Below are positions 7,372 through 13,982 of a DNA stretch of 15,874 nucleotides, one piece after another; positions within the stretch are counted from its first letter, which is position 1; each line of letters opens with the position of its first letter. A program made the position numbers and the translations under genes. Under the pieces are notes generated by a model that was given only the letters and a program-made list of their open reading frames with translations, was not told the origin of the DNA and ran no database searches. Origin of the DNA: CAZTLI01 sp964614375 (GTDB lineage: Bacteria > Chloroflexota > Anaerolineae > Aggregatilineales > Phototrophicaceae); the NCBI GenBank assembly GCA_964614375.1, contig CAZTLI010000076.1:1-15874 (forward strand). Reading direction: 5' to 3'.

Positions 7372-7444
7372 GTGTCCAAACAAAACGGTGTTACCCGATG
7401 ATTTTGTTAAAGACCACATCAGCCCGTTGGGTAAGGGGCTAAAG
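7372..7444. repeat. 73-bp direct repeat, left copy
   Basis: This unit recurs at 7893-7965 with a single substitution (A at 7380 versus C at the matching position 7901 or its neighbour). Within it TTACCC-GATG (7391-7400) can pair with CATC (7417-7420) and GGGTAA (7429-7434). AACGG (7384-7388) can alternatively pair with CCGTT (7424-7428). It therefore has two mutually exclusive foldings. Function unknown. Confidence 0.85.
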
Positions 7445-7470
7445 TCGGTAAAGCATTAAATACGGGAATT

Positions 7471-7840
7471 GTATCAACCTGTTCAACCCCCTCCGTCACG
7501 CTGTGCGTGCCACCTCCCCCGTTTACAGGGGAGGCCTTTGTGGGCTGCTATAGTCCATTAATCGTCACATAAATCCCCTCCTTGAATTCGGGAAGGGACT
7601 TCCAGAACGCTTGTGACTCGTTTTGTATCAACCTGTTCAACCCCCTCCGTCACGCTGCGCGTGCCACCTCCCCCGTTTACAGGGGAGGCCTTTGTGGGCT
7701 GCTATAGTCCATTAATCGTCACATAAATCCCCTCCTTGAATTCGGGAAGGGACTTCCAGAACGCTTGTGACTCGTTTTGTATCAACCTGTTCAACCCCCT
7801 CCGTCACGCTGCGCGTGCCACCTCCCGCGTATACAGGGGA
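7471..7840. repeat. 154-bp tandem repeat, 2.4 copies
   Basis: Copies start at 7471, 7625 and 7779, exactly 154 bases apart. The first two are complete and differ at one position (T at 7504, C at 7658). The third stops matching after 7840 and carries two further substitutions. Each unit contains two short hairpins: CACGC-TGC-GCGTG (the T/C change falls in its loop) and CCTCCCC / GGGGAGG around a short A/T loop. The unit also has CCCCTCC-type motifs found in dispersed intergenic repeats of many environmental bacteria. Near identity implies recent tandem duplication. Unit length and the absence of short repeat-spacer alternation exclude a CRISPR array. Confidence 0.9.
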
Positions 7841-7892
7841 AGGGACGGGGATGGGGGTTAAAAGGCAAGCGTATGGATATGTGAATAGTTAC

Positions 7893-7965
7893 GTGTCCAC
7901 ACAAAACGGTGTTACCCGATGATTTTGTTAAAGACCACATCAGCCCGTTGGGTAAGGGGCTAAAG
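7893..7965. repeat. 73-bp direct repeat, right copy
   Basis: Second copy of the unit at 7372-7444, 521 bases downstream in the same orientation with one mismatch. Together the pair brackets the 154-bp tandem array. No target-site duplication or transposase is seen, so the structure could come from segmental duplication or from a dispersed repeat inserted twice. Confidence 0.85.
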
Positions 7966-8255
7966 CAGTGCTCAGAACACCTTTGTCTGTCATCACAGCA
8001 GCTGTTGAAACGGGACATCCTTTCGTGCAGCAGCGAGAGACCCGTCTCGCCGCGCACGTCCAGTAGAATCCCAACACTTCTATAACAAAATCGGTCAGCC
8101 ACCCGGTTAGAATGATGATACACTTGGATTAAAGAGAGTGTTAAACAACAATTACCGAATCGCGCAGCGCATTAAACCCATTGTTAACAGGCACTTTAAG
8201 CGACTGTGTTACATTGCAAATGCAATCATCGTCCATCATTGTAGCGAGGTGCATC

Positions 8256-8888
8256 ATGCGATTCGGACGCGAACCTGTCAGTGGCTATTCTCACCTTTTT
8301 GGGGCGATGCTGGGGATTATGGGGGTGATGTGGCTGGTCGCCATCACCCGGCACGACATCGCCAAAATGGTCTCCATGCTGGTTTATGGCGGCAGCTTGA
8401 TTGTCCTGTTTGCTGCTAGCGCCGCCCTCCACCTCACCTATGGCTCTCAAGAGACATTGAAAATGCTGCGCCGTTTAGACCACGCCGCGATTTATGTCAT
8501 GATTGCCGGGACCTATACCCCGATTGCCGTCCACACGTTGGAAGACCCGCATCGGCTGTTCGTCCTGCTCATCATCTGGGCGATGGCGCTGGTTGGTGTG
8601 GTCTATAAACTGGTGTTTCGGCTCAATCCGGGCTATGGGTCGTTGATTTATTACATCGCGATGGGTTGGGTCGGGGTGTTGGCAGCGCCAGAGGTGTTTA
8701 CGGCATTGCCCGGCAGCGCGACGCTGCTGATTGTCATCGGTGGTGTGTTGTTCACCATCGGCGCGATTGTCTATGGCACAGAACGCCCGAATTTTCACCG
8801 GCATTTTGGCTTCCATGAACTCTGGCATTTTTTCGTATTGGGTGGCGCTGGACTGCATTTCCTCGCCATTGCCTCGTATATTGCCTGA
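8256..8888 (+). CDS. Hemolysin III / PAQR-family membrane protein
   Basis: A 210-residue integral membrane protein with about seven hydrophobic helices, belonging to the HlyIII (YqfA/TrhA, PAQR-related) family. The zinc-site pattern of the superfamily is present: Ser55-x3-His59 in AASAALHL, Asp75 in LRRLDHAAIYVMIAGTYTP, and the C-terminal HELWH (187-191). His201 follows. Despite the name, related bacterial proteins act in membrane-lipid homeostasis rather than as toxins. An in-frame start at 8181 exists, but GCGAGG (8244-8249), six bases before the ATG at 8256, and the family-typical GYSHLFGA N-terminus support 8256. The gene is probably monocistronic, ending at a hairpin shared with the convergent downstream gene. 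Confidence 0.92.
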   Translation: MRFGREPVSGYSHLFGAMLGIMGVMWLVAITRHDIAKMVSMLVYGGSLIVLFAASAALHLTYGSQETLKMLRRLDHAAIYVMIAGTYTPIAVHTLEDPHRLFVLLIIWAMALVGVVYKLVFRLNPGYGSLIYYIAMGWVGVLAAPEVFTALPGSATLLIVIGGVLFTIGAIVYGTERPNFHRHFGFHELWHFFVLGGAGLHFLAIASYIA

Positions 8889-8918
8889 CCTCTCGCACGC
8901 GCTCATTGGATACACAAC

Positions 8919-8950
8919 GAAAAAGTGACCGCCTGTGTTGGCGGTCACTT
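8919..8950. terminator. Shared terminator hairpin between convergent genes
   Basis: AAGTGACCGCC (8923-8933) and GGCGGTCACTT (8940-8950) form a perfect 11-bp stem with a 6-base loop, midway between two convergent stop codons. On the minus strand the stem is followed by TTTT-CGTTG, a good Rho-independent terminator for the secreted PPC protein gene. On the plus strand the tail is poor, so termination of the hemolysin III transcript may be less efficient. Confidence 0.88.
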
Positions 8951-8985
8951 TGGTTGCGATTACGGTGTCTGCTATGTCAGCCGGA

Positions 8986-10551
8986 TTATTCAGCTTCGGT
9001 ATTGGCGAGGAAGAGCGTGTTGCCGCTCGATTCCACCGTCACAATCAACGCGCTGTCGGTCAGGATGACATCTGTCCAGACAATGGTTTCCGACCCAACC
9101 TGGAGTTCTATCGTCGAGCCACTAAACGTATAGCTGACTGTCGAAGGTGAACCATCGTTGGTGATGATGAGGACACCATCGCATTGGAAGTCGAATTCGA
9201 GGGCATCGTTACCGATGATACGCCATTCACCGAAAACCAGTTGACCGAGGGGGCCGCTGTCGCAGTCGCCGCTGTCAACAACAGGCTCTTCAGTCGGGCA
9301 GTCACCGCCACCGGCCACAATGGGCGTGAGCGGTTCAAATTCGATAGAGGCATTGCCTTCTGTACCGAGCGCCATCATGGTTGGTGACACTTCGCGGATT
9401 TCATAGACCGATTGACCGAGCGGGAAGGTGATCTCATCGCCACTGACGGTGAATTCTGTCGTGGTGGTGATGTCGCCCAGTGTGAAGGTGACTGTGCCAT
9501 CCGCCGCGAAGGTGACGGTGACTTCGGTATCGTTACCAAAGTCGGCGTACCATACAGATGCGGTCAGGATCGAAATGGGATCATCGAGGTCAATACCAGA
9601 GACGCAATCGCCACCACCGCCACCACTGTCGGGGGGGTTGGGACGATCAATCAAGGTCACAGTCACACTGTAACTGCCGCTTGATGTCCCGTTCGCAACA
9701 TTGAAGCGAGTCACCGACAGCATGTAGGGCGCGGTTTCAGAAATTTCCAGGTCGAGGAACGAATTCAAGCCTTCGCCCCCATCATCATCACTGGCGACCA
9801 TCGCTTCAAAATCGGGGTCACTGATGACGATGAACGTATCCAGATTGCCGCTGGTGGCTTGCAGGTCGATTTCAAACCTATCGCCCTGGTAACCGATGAA
9901 GCAGTAGAAATCGGCAAAATCGTCGTTCGTAATCTGACCAGTGTTGGAGAAGGTTTCGACTTCTTCAAAGTCAATCACGGTGGCGGTGCTGGGGCACAAT
10001 TCCTCCGGGTCGAGCCGTTCGCCATCGCCGCTTGAAGGCACGGTGGTTGGCGTCGTCACAAGCGGCGTTTCGGTTACCTGTGGCCCTGGCCCACCACTGC
10101 CGCTGCCGGAAATCGTCACCCGATACGACCCGCTGGATGTGCCATCGGCAATGTTAAAGCGTGTGACCGACAGGAGATAGATACCTGTTTCCGGTGCGCG
10201 GAATTCAAGGCGCGAATTCAGACCATCACCACCATCATCATCACGACCTAACATCGTCGTCAGGTCAACGTCACTGACGACAATCAAGGGGTCAAGGTTG
10301 CCACCTGTCGCCACGAGGTCAATCACCACCACATCGCCCGCGTTGGCATTAAAGCAGTAAAAATCGGCATAATCGGCATTGGTGATGTTGCCCGTAGAGC
10401 TATCGCCCAGACGCAGCGTGGTTGCGCTGGAAGGGCAAGTGCCGCCCTGTGCTGCCGCTGTCCCTACAAAAAGGAATAACGACGCAACGATTACCAGCAC
10501 CAACACAAGGGAGCGTGTGGACTTTGGAACAAGAGTCCTGTTCTGTGTCAT
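8986..10551 (-). CDS. Secreted protein with two PPC-like domains and C-terminal beta domains
   Basis: A 521-residue exported protein of unknown role. Residues 1-34 form a signal peptide (hydrophobic LVLVLVIVASLFLFVGTAAA, cleavage near AQG). Two homologous domains at about 50-148 and 200-300 match the bacterial pre-peptidase C-terminal (PPC) fold. Both share NADYADFYCF / NDDFADFYCF, GDxxxIDL, DDDGGxGLNS and TSSGSYxVT blocks. A Pro/Thr/Ser-rich linker (about 150-180) separates them and a Gly-rich linker (309-315) follows. The remainder (about 316-521) is two beta-rich modules beginning with CVSG and CPTE. Paired cysteines per domain suggest disulfides outside the cell. No catalytic domain is seen, so this is a non-enzymatic surface or secreted protein. 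AAAGGA precedes the start. Transcription ends at the 8919-8950 hairpin. Confidence 0.85.
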   Translation of the reverse strand: MTQNRTLVPKSTRSLVLVLVIVASLFLFVGTAAAQGGTCPSSATTLRLGDSSTGNITNADYADFYCFNANAGDVVVIDLVATGGNLDPLIVVSDVDLTTMLGRDDDGGDGLNSRLEFRAPETGIYLLSVTRFNIADGTSSGSYRVTISGSGSGGPGPQVTETPLVTTPTTVPSSGDGERLDPEELCPSTATVIDFEEVETFSNTGQITNDDFADFYCFIGYQGDRFEIDLQATSGNLDTFIVISDPDFEAMVASDDDGGEGLNSFLDLEISETAPYMLSVTRFNVANGTSSGSYSVTVTLIDRPNPPDSGGGGGDCVSGIDLDDPISILTASVWYADFGNDTEVTVTFAADGTVTFTLGDITTTTEFTVSGDEITFPLGQSVYEIREVSPTMMALGTEGNASIEFEPLTPIVAGGGDCPTEEPVVDSGDCDSGPLGQLVFGEWRIIGNDALEFDFQCDGVLIITNDGSPSTVSYTFSGSTIELQVGSETIVWTDVILTDSALIVTVESSGNTLFLANTEAE

Positions 10552-10949
10552 TTAGATGTTTCCTTTCACGGTAGAAGTGAGGACGATAAATAGGGATGGG
10601 TTTATGAAAAAAGACTTAACCTTTCGGCACAGCTTACCACTTGTGCTAATTTACAGTCAAGCAATTAACCCACCGTAACTGCATCTTTTAATAGGTTTTA
10701 ATAGTCAGGATGGTTTTGAGAAATGCCCCCTCCATCTCCCCTATTACTTTAATGCTTGCATCAACTGGTCACTGACCCGATCTAACCCCTCTTCCTGGCT
10801 TCAAGAGAACCCCTGCTATTCGTTCAATCCGTTTCGATTCAAGAATAACATGAAAGCGTATTTTGTGCATGAATTGTCAAGGCCAATCATCGTGCGTAGG
10901 CTGTGCGGCGGGTTTGCGGCGGCATGGCGGCAGGGGAAAAAATCGGTTA

Positions 10950-10978
10950 TTGCCCAAAAACGCGGCCTGTGTTACACT
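10950..10978 (+). promoter_or_regulatory. Candidate promoter of the hydrolase-DinB-TetR operon
   Basis: TTGCCC (10950-10955) and TACACT (10973-10978) are exactly 17 bases apart. The predicted transcription start, about 7 bases after the -10, falls at 10985, the first base of the palindromic operator. A leader of about 153 bases would precede the hydrolase start codon. Confidence 0.6.
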
Positions 10979-10984
10979 GAAAAC

Positions 10985-10998
10985 AGACCGAGCGGTCT
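10985..10998. promoter_or_regulatory. TetR-type operator palindrome
   Basis: AGACCG-AG-CGGTCT is a 14-base palindrome with perfect 6-base arms. It matches the AGACC/GGTCT operator type I recall for NemR/AcuR-like TetR repressors. It overlaps the predicted transcription start of an operon whose third gene encodes a TetR regulator, so a repressor bound here would block initiation. The assignment to that regulator is inference. Confidence 0.68.
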
Positions 10999-11137
10999 CA
11001 AATGAGGCGAACTATGGATGCCGCTGGCTAAGAACTAAAGATGAACCACAAACGACGCAACGGGTAAGCGGTCGGATGCCGCACGACATCAGTTCTCATT
11101 ACTGCACTGACCTGGCGCTATTCTTAAGGAAGGGTTT

Positions 11138-12034
11138 ATGCAAATTACACGCGATAAACAAGTCTATGTCACAGACTGCCAAATTCCCGCGATGGATGGT
11201 TATCCACTGGCGGCGACACTGTTCGCGCCGGAAGACGCCGATGGCTGTGCTGATTGTGTGGTCATCATCAACGCGGCGATGGCGGTCAGACGGGGCTATT
11301 ACGCCAAATATGCCCACTATTTAGCCGAACACGGGTTCACGGTTGTGACCTATGATTATCGTGGCATCGGCGACTCAAGGCCGAAATCGCTGCGCGGGTT
11401 TAATGCGACCCTGAACGAATGGGGACGGTATGACGCGGCGGGCGTGGTCAACTGGGTGACTGTTGAGCAACCACAGGCGCGCTTGCTGGTCGTCGGGCAC
11501 AGTGTCGGCGGGCAAATTCTCGGCCTGATGCCGAATTACACATCCGTTGGCGCGCTGTTTGGCGTCGCCGCGCAAAGCGGTTACTGGCGTAACTGGTCGG
11601 GCATGGGGCAGATGGGCATGTTTTTGTTCTGGCACACACTGCTGCCCGTTTCGACCCGCCTGTTCGGTTATTATCCCGGCAGAATCATGCAAATGGGCGA
11701 AAATGTCCCCGCAGGCGTCGCGCTGGAATGGGCACGCGCGGGTCGTCAGCCCAATTATCTCTATGACGTTCACGTCGGCACATCGCATCACCACTTTGAT
11801 GGGGTCACTATCCCCATACAGCTTTACAGCTTCGCCGATGACAGCTATGCGCCACATCAGGCGGTTGATAACCTGCGAAAGATGTACCCGAATGCCGCCG
11901 TGAATCACACCCATGTCGCACCGCACGATGTTGGTGCATCGTCAATCGGGCATTTTGGGTTCTTCCGCCAACAATTCCAAAACAACCTATGGGCACGCAG
12001 TCTCGATTGGTTGCTGGCACACAAAACCGGCTAA
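11138..12034 (+). CDS. Alpha/beta hydrolase (COG4757-type)
   Basis: A 298-residue cytosolic serine hydrolase. The probable triad is Ser122 in the nucleophile elbow GHSVGG (120-125), Asp234 or Asp235 in YSFADDSYAP, and His272 in IGHFGFF. The family-typical blocks YDYRGIGDSRPKSLRGF (72-88), AAQSGYWRNW and LFGYYPGR are present. These match the group annotated as predicted alpha/beta hydrolase COG4757, whose natural substrates are unknown. The start is supported by AAGGAAGG at 11126-11133. It is the first gene downstream of a promoter and TetR-type operator, and it lies on the same strand as the DinB and TetR genes. It is therefore the likely main output of that regulator, perhaps an esterase acting on a xenobiotic or lipid-like ester. 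Confidence 0.88.
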   Translation: MQITRDKQVYVTDCQIPAMDGYPLAATLFAPEDADGCADCVVIINAAMAVRRGYYAKYAHYLAEHGFTVVTYDYRGIGDSRPKSLRGFNATLNEWGRYDAAGVVNWVTVEQPQARLLVVGHSVGGQILGLMPNYTSVGALFGVAAQSGYWRNWSGMGQMGMFLFWHTLLPVSTRLFGYYPGRIMQMGENVPAGVALEWARAGRQPNYLYDVHVGTSHHHFDGVTIPIQLYSFADDSYAPHQAVDNLRKMYPNAAVNHTHVAPHDVGASSIGHFGFFRQQFQNNLWARSLDWLLAHKTG

Positions 12035-12078
12035 CAGATCAATGCACTTAAACGCAAAAGGCACGAAGGGGTCTTGTA

Positions 12079-12133
12079 GGGCAAACGGGCAGATTGCCCA
12101 CAATATCATAGGGACAGCCCGATGTGGCTGCCC
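12079..12133. repeat. Two adjacent hairpins between hydrolase and DinB genes
   Basis: The first hairpin is GGGCAA (12079-12084) / TTGCCC (12094-12099). The second is GGGACAGCC (12111-12119) / GGCTGCCC (12126-12133), with one bulged A. Neither is followed by a T-run on the plus strand (the second runs into A), so they are not clear terminators. They resemble dispersed GGGCAG-type intergenic palindromes and could act as mRNA processing or stability elements inside the operon. Confidence 0.6.
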
Positions 12134-12173
12134 AAAAAATTCAGTAGAAAATATTACAAAAAAGGATTGAGAA

Positions 12174-12653
12174 ATGTCAGACAAAATTGAGCAGGTCAAA
12201 ATTCGGTTGGACAATTCGCGCCGGTATCTCAACAATGTGCTGGATCAGGTAGGTGAGCGCTGGGATACACAGGTCTATGCCGATGGCGCGCAGTGGAATA
12301 TCGGGCAATTGCTGACGCACATCATGATTTCGGACGCGGGACACGTCAAAATGGTGACGGGCGTTGCCGCCGGACAACAGGTGATTCCCGACGATTATGA
12401 CTTGCAGCGGTATAATCAACGTTCGGTCGAAAAACGCGCAGAAACCAGCCCAACCGATGCCCGTAAAGCAATGGAAGCATCGCGGGCGGAACTGCTGGCA
12501 TGGTTAGATAGCATTGACGACTCGGTGCTCGCCATTGAGGGGCGGCACGCCAACATGCAGGTGATGCCCATTTCAGAAATGTTGAAGATTCTGGCGCATC
12601 ATGAGCGTGACCACGCCCGCGACATCGCAAACACATTAGGCATAGAGGTATAG
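12174..12653 (+). CDS. DinB-family protein
   Basis: A 159-residue four-helix protein of the DinB superfamily. Likely metal ligands are His49 in WNIGQLLTHIMISD near the second helix and the C-terminal cluster HHERDHARDI (His142, His143, His147); His57 is nearby. The superfamily binds a divalent metal, and several members are thiol-dependent S-transferases (for example mycothiol- or bacillithiol-linked), but many have no assigned function. The thiol cofactor cannot be deduced here. The start is supported by AAAGGA (12161-12166). It lies 139 bases after the hydrolase gene with no terminator between, and its stop is five bases before the TetR start, so it is probably co-transcribed and coupled to the regulator. 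Confidence 0.87.
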   Translation: MSDKIEQVKIRLDNSRRYLNNVLDQVGERWDTQVYADGAQWNIGQLLTHIMISDAGHVKMVTGVAAGQQVIPDDYDLQRYNQRSVEKRAETSPTDARKAMEASRAELLAWLDSIDDSVLAIEGRHANMQVMPISEMLKILAHHERDHARDIANTLGIEV

Positions 12654-12658
12654 GCTAC

Positions 12659-13252
12659 ATGACCAAAGGTGACGATACCCGGCGCTACATTCTCGAACGG
12701 GCGGCGGAACTCTTCAATAAGCAGGGTTATGCCGGGGCATCTATGTCGGACATTATGCGCGCGACGGGTCTGCAAAAAGGCGGCATTTATAACCACTTTG
12801 GCAGTAAGGAAGAACTCGCTCTGCACGCTTTTGATACCGCGTGGGAACTCGTGCTGGCGCGGTTTAGAGAGTTGTTTCGCGGGCGCAAAAACACCGTAGA
12901 CCGTTTGCACGCGCTGCTTGACCTGTTCCGGGATTATTTAGATGACCCGCCTGTACGTGGCGGATGTCCGGCGATGAACACGGCAATCGAGGCCGACAAT
13001 ACCAATCCCGAACTGCGCGACCGGGCACGCCAGGCGCTTGGCGGCTGGCACGAATTCATCGCGATTACGGTGCAAAAAGGCATCGCGCGCGACGAAATCA
13101 AGCCCGATGTCGATGGCGATGTGCTGGCGTCACTGATGATCAGTATGCTTGAAGGTGGCGTGATGCTCAGTATGCTCTACAACAATTCAACGCACCTCAA
13201 TCGTGTGCTGGATTACTGGGCAGACTATCTGGAGACACAGGTACGGGCGTAA
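12659..13252 (+). CDS. TetR-family transcriptional regulator, NemR-like position of Cys
   Basis: A 197-residue dimeric repressor. Residues 7-52 form the TetR helix-turn-helix, with SMSDIMRATGLQKGGIYNHFGSK (29-51) covering the recognition helix and the conserved GxxYNHFxSK. The ligand domain carries RGGCPAMNTAIEADNTNP (100-117), found in a broad TetR clade. Cys103 sits where, by my alignment from memory, E. coli NemR has its electrophile/hypochlorite-sensing Cys106, so thiol-based sensing is possible but unproven. The gene follows the DinB stop by five bases with only a weak Shine-Dalgarno sequence (AGAGG at 12644-12648, ten bases before the start), consistent with translational coupling. It probably represses its own operon through the palindrome at 10985-10998. 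Confidence 0.92.
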   Translation: MTKGDDTRRYILERAAELFNKQGYAGASMSDIMRATGLQKGGIYNHFGSKEELALHAFDTAWELVLARFRELFRGRKNTVDRLHALLDLFRDYLDDPPVRGGCPAMNTAIEADNTNPELRDRARQALGGWHEFIAITVQKGIARDEIKPDVDGDVLASLMISMLEGGVMLSMLYNNSTHLNRVLDYWADYLETQVRA

Positions 13253-13285
13253 CGGTCAGCATTGCAGCGGTCAGCTTAACGGTGA

Positions 13286-13323
13286 AGCACTTGCTGCAAG
13301 CAGCGTGTTTTTGCTGAAGTGCT
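13286..13323. repeat. Nested hairpin between TetR and SUKH-like genes
   Basis: AGCACTT (13286-13292) pairs with AAGTGCT (13317-13323). CAGC (13301-13304) pairs with GCTG (13313-13316) inside it, around a T-rich loop. A further GGTGAA (13281-13286) / TTCACC (13333-13338) pair surrounds it. No T-run follows on the plus strand. It may be a weak terminator of the TetR operon or a 5' structure in the mRNA of the next gene. Confidence 0.5.
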
Positions 13324-13354
13324 GACGCGCTGTTCACCGAGAGAGGGTACAACG

Positions 13355-13897
13355 ATGAATCAGACATCAATGGAAGCGGTTCTGGCGCAGGTTAAACGCA
13401 CACCCACATTCACCGCTCATCATCCCGAAAGTAAACGGCTTTGCCATTATCGCTTTGATGTGCAGCCGGTGACGCTGTGGGAGCCGCGCCGCATGGAACG
13501 CCATCTGGCGCTGAAGTTGCCCGGAGACTTGCGTGTGCTCTGGGCATATACCGCAGGCATAGACGCACAGTGTGAAAACGATAGTTGGTCGCTGCGCTTG
13601 TGGTCGCCATTCGAGGCGATGTTCCATACACAGGAAGTCAACGCGATGAGCGGCGTTTTGTGTGAGGGCGACCTGATTATCGGCGCGTATCACGATGACG
13701 GCGCGTGGCTGATTGTGCGCTGTCGTGCCGATGCCTATGATTTTGGGCGTGTCTGTGTGGCGCAGGTGAATGCGCCGCGTGAATCGTGGCAGGTGGTGGC
13801 GGATAGTCTGGGAGATTTTTTGCAGCAAACTATCGCGCTGCCACAGGTCGATTATTGGCGGCAGGCCGCGCCGGACGCCCTCTTCCCCTGTGCCTGA
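13355..13897 (+). CDS. SMI1/KNR4 (SUKH)-like hypothetical protein
   Basis: A 180-residue soluble protein. Its layout resembles the SUKH/SMI1-KNR4 superfamily: LPGDLRVLWAYTAGID (56-70) parallels the LPxxLxxxYxxxNG opening, RLWSPFEAM (81-89) the LxxxEE region, LIIGAYHDDGAWLIVRCR (107-124) the buried strands, and WQVVADSLGDFLQQ (145-158) the C-terminal SFEEFL helix. SUKH proteins are often immunity or scaffold proteins, but no toxin gene is adjacent, so no such role is claimed. A GTG-initiated frame begins at 13319 inside a hairpin. GAGAGGG (about 13341-13347) before the ATG at 13355 makes the latter the better start. Homology is judged by pattern only and could be wrong. Confidence 0.6.
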   Translation: MNQTSMEAVLAQVKRTPTFTAHHPESKRLCHYRFDVQPVTLWEPRRMERHLALKLPGDLRVLWAYTAGIDAQCENDSWSLRLWSPFEAMFHTQEVNAMSGVLCEGDLIIGAYHDDGAWLIVRCRADAYDFGRVCVAQVNAPRESWQVVADSLGDFLQQTIALPQVDYWRQAAPDALFPCA

Positions 13898-13982
13898 TCG
13901 GTTTCAGACCGCTTAAGCCCGTCGTCCTTGCCTGTGCAGCGCCATTATCTATCAAATTGATTCATTTGCTTAGGAGTCTCGC

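Larger units (their letters stand above)
7239..8255. other. Kilobase gene-poor region rich in direct repeats
   Basis: No supportable gene lies between the receptor kinase and the hemolysin III gene. The centre is a nested repeat structure: two 73-bp direct repeats (7372-7444, 7893-7965) flanking a 154-bp tandem repeat (7471-7840). Right of it a perfect hairpin, GCGAGA (8033-8038) / TCTCGC (8045-8050), is present. Open frames at 7247-7459 (plus) and 7791-8123 (minus) run across these repeats, lack ribosome-binding sites and look fortuitous. A promoter for the gene at 8256 should lie after 8100 but is not clear. Confidence 0.6.
10552..11137. other. Divergent intergenic region
   Basis: This 586-base gap separates the PPC protein gene (minus) from the alpha/beta hydrolase operon (plus). 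On the plus side I see a promoter (10950-10978), a palindromic operator (10985-10998) and a 153-base leader with two very short open frames (11002-11031 and 11041-11067). The latter coincides with a fragment resembling the dispersed repeat at 1411. On the minus side TTGACT (about 10656-10661, complement) is a possible -35 with a weak -10. Positions about 10680-10900 show nothing recognisable. A 153-codon frame starting at 10863 overlaps promoter, operator and the hydrolase gene and is not credible. Confidence 0.55.

Noticed and set aside
7247..7459. Plus-strand frame of 70 codons covering the left 73-bp repeat
   Set aside because: The right copy continues to a different ending in the same frame, and there is no start signal; no evidence that it is expressed.
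7471..7840. Possible CRISPR array
   Set aside because: Repeats are 154 bases long, directly abutting and without variable spacers; no cas genes are present.
7791..8123. Minus-strand frame of 110 codons across the repeats
   Set aside because: Its content is the translation of dispersed and direct repeats (for example NPHPRPFPCIRGRW), and it has no ribosome-binding site.
10863..11324. 153-codon plus-strand frame rich in Cys and Arg
   Set aside because: It overlaps the promoter, the operator and the first 190 bases of the well-supported hydrolase in another frame, and its residues look random.
12111..12145. Hairpin considered as a terminator after the hydrolase gene
   Set aside because: It is followed by an A-run, not a T-run, on the coding strand, so it does not fit an intrinsic terminator for this operon.
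13898..13916. CGGT-TTCAG-ACCG inverted repeat before the enoyl-CoA hydratase gene, considered as a second TetR operator
   Set aside because: Arms are only four bases and in the opposite order to the operator at 10985 (CGGT...ACCG instead of ACCG...CGGT).
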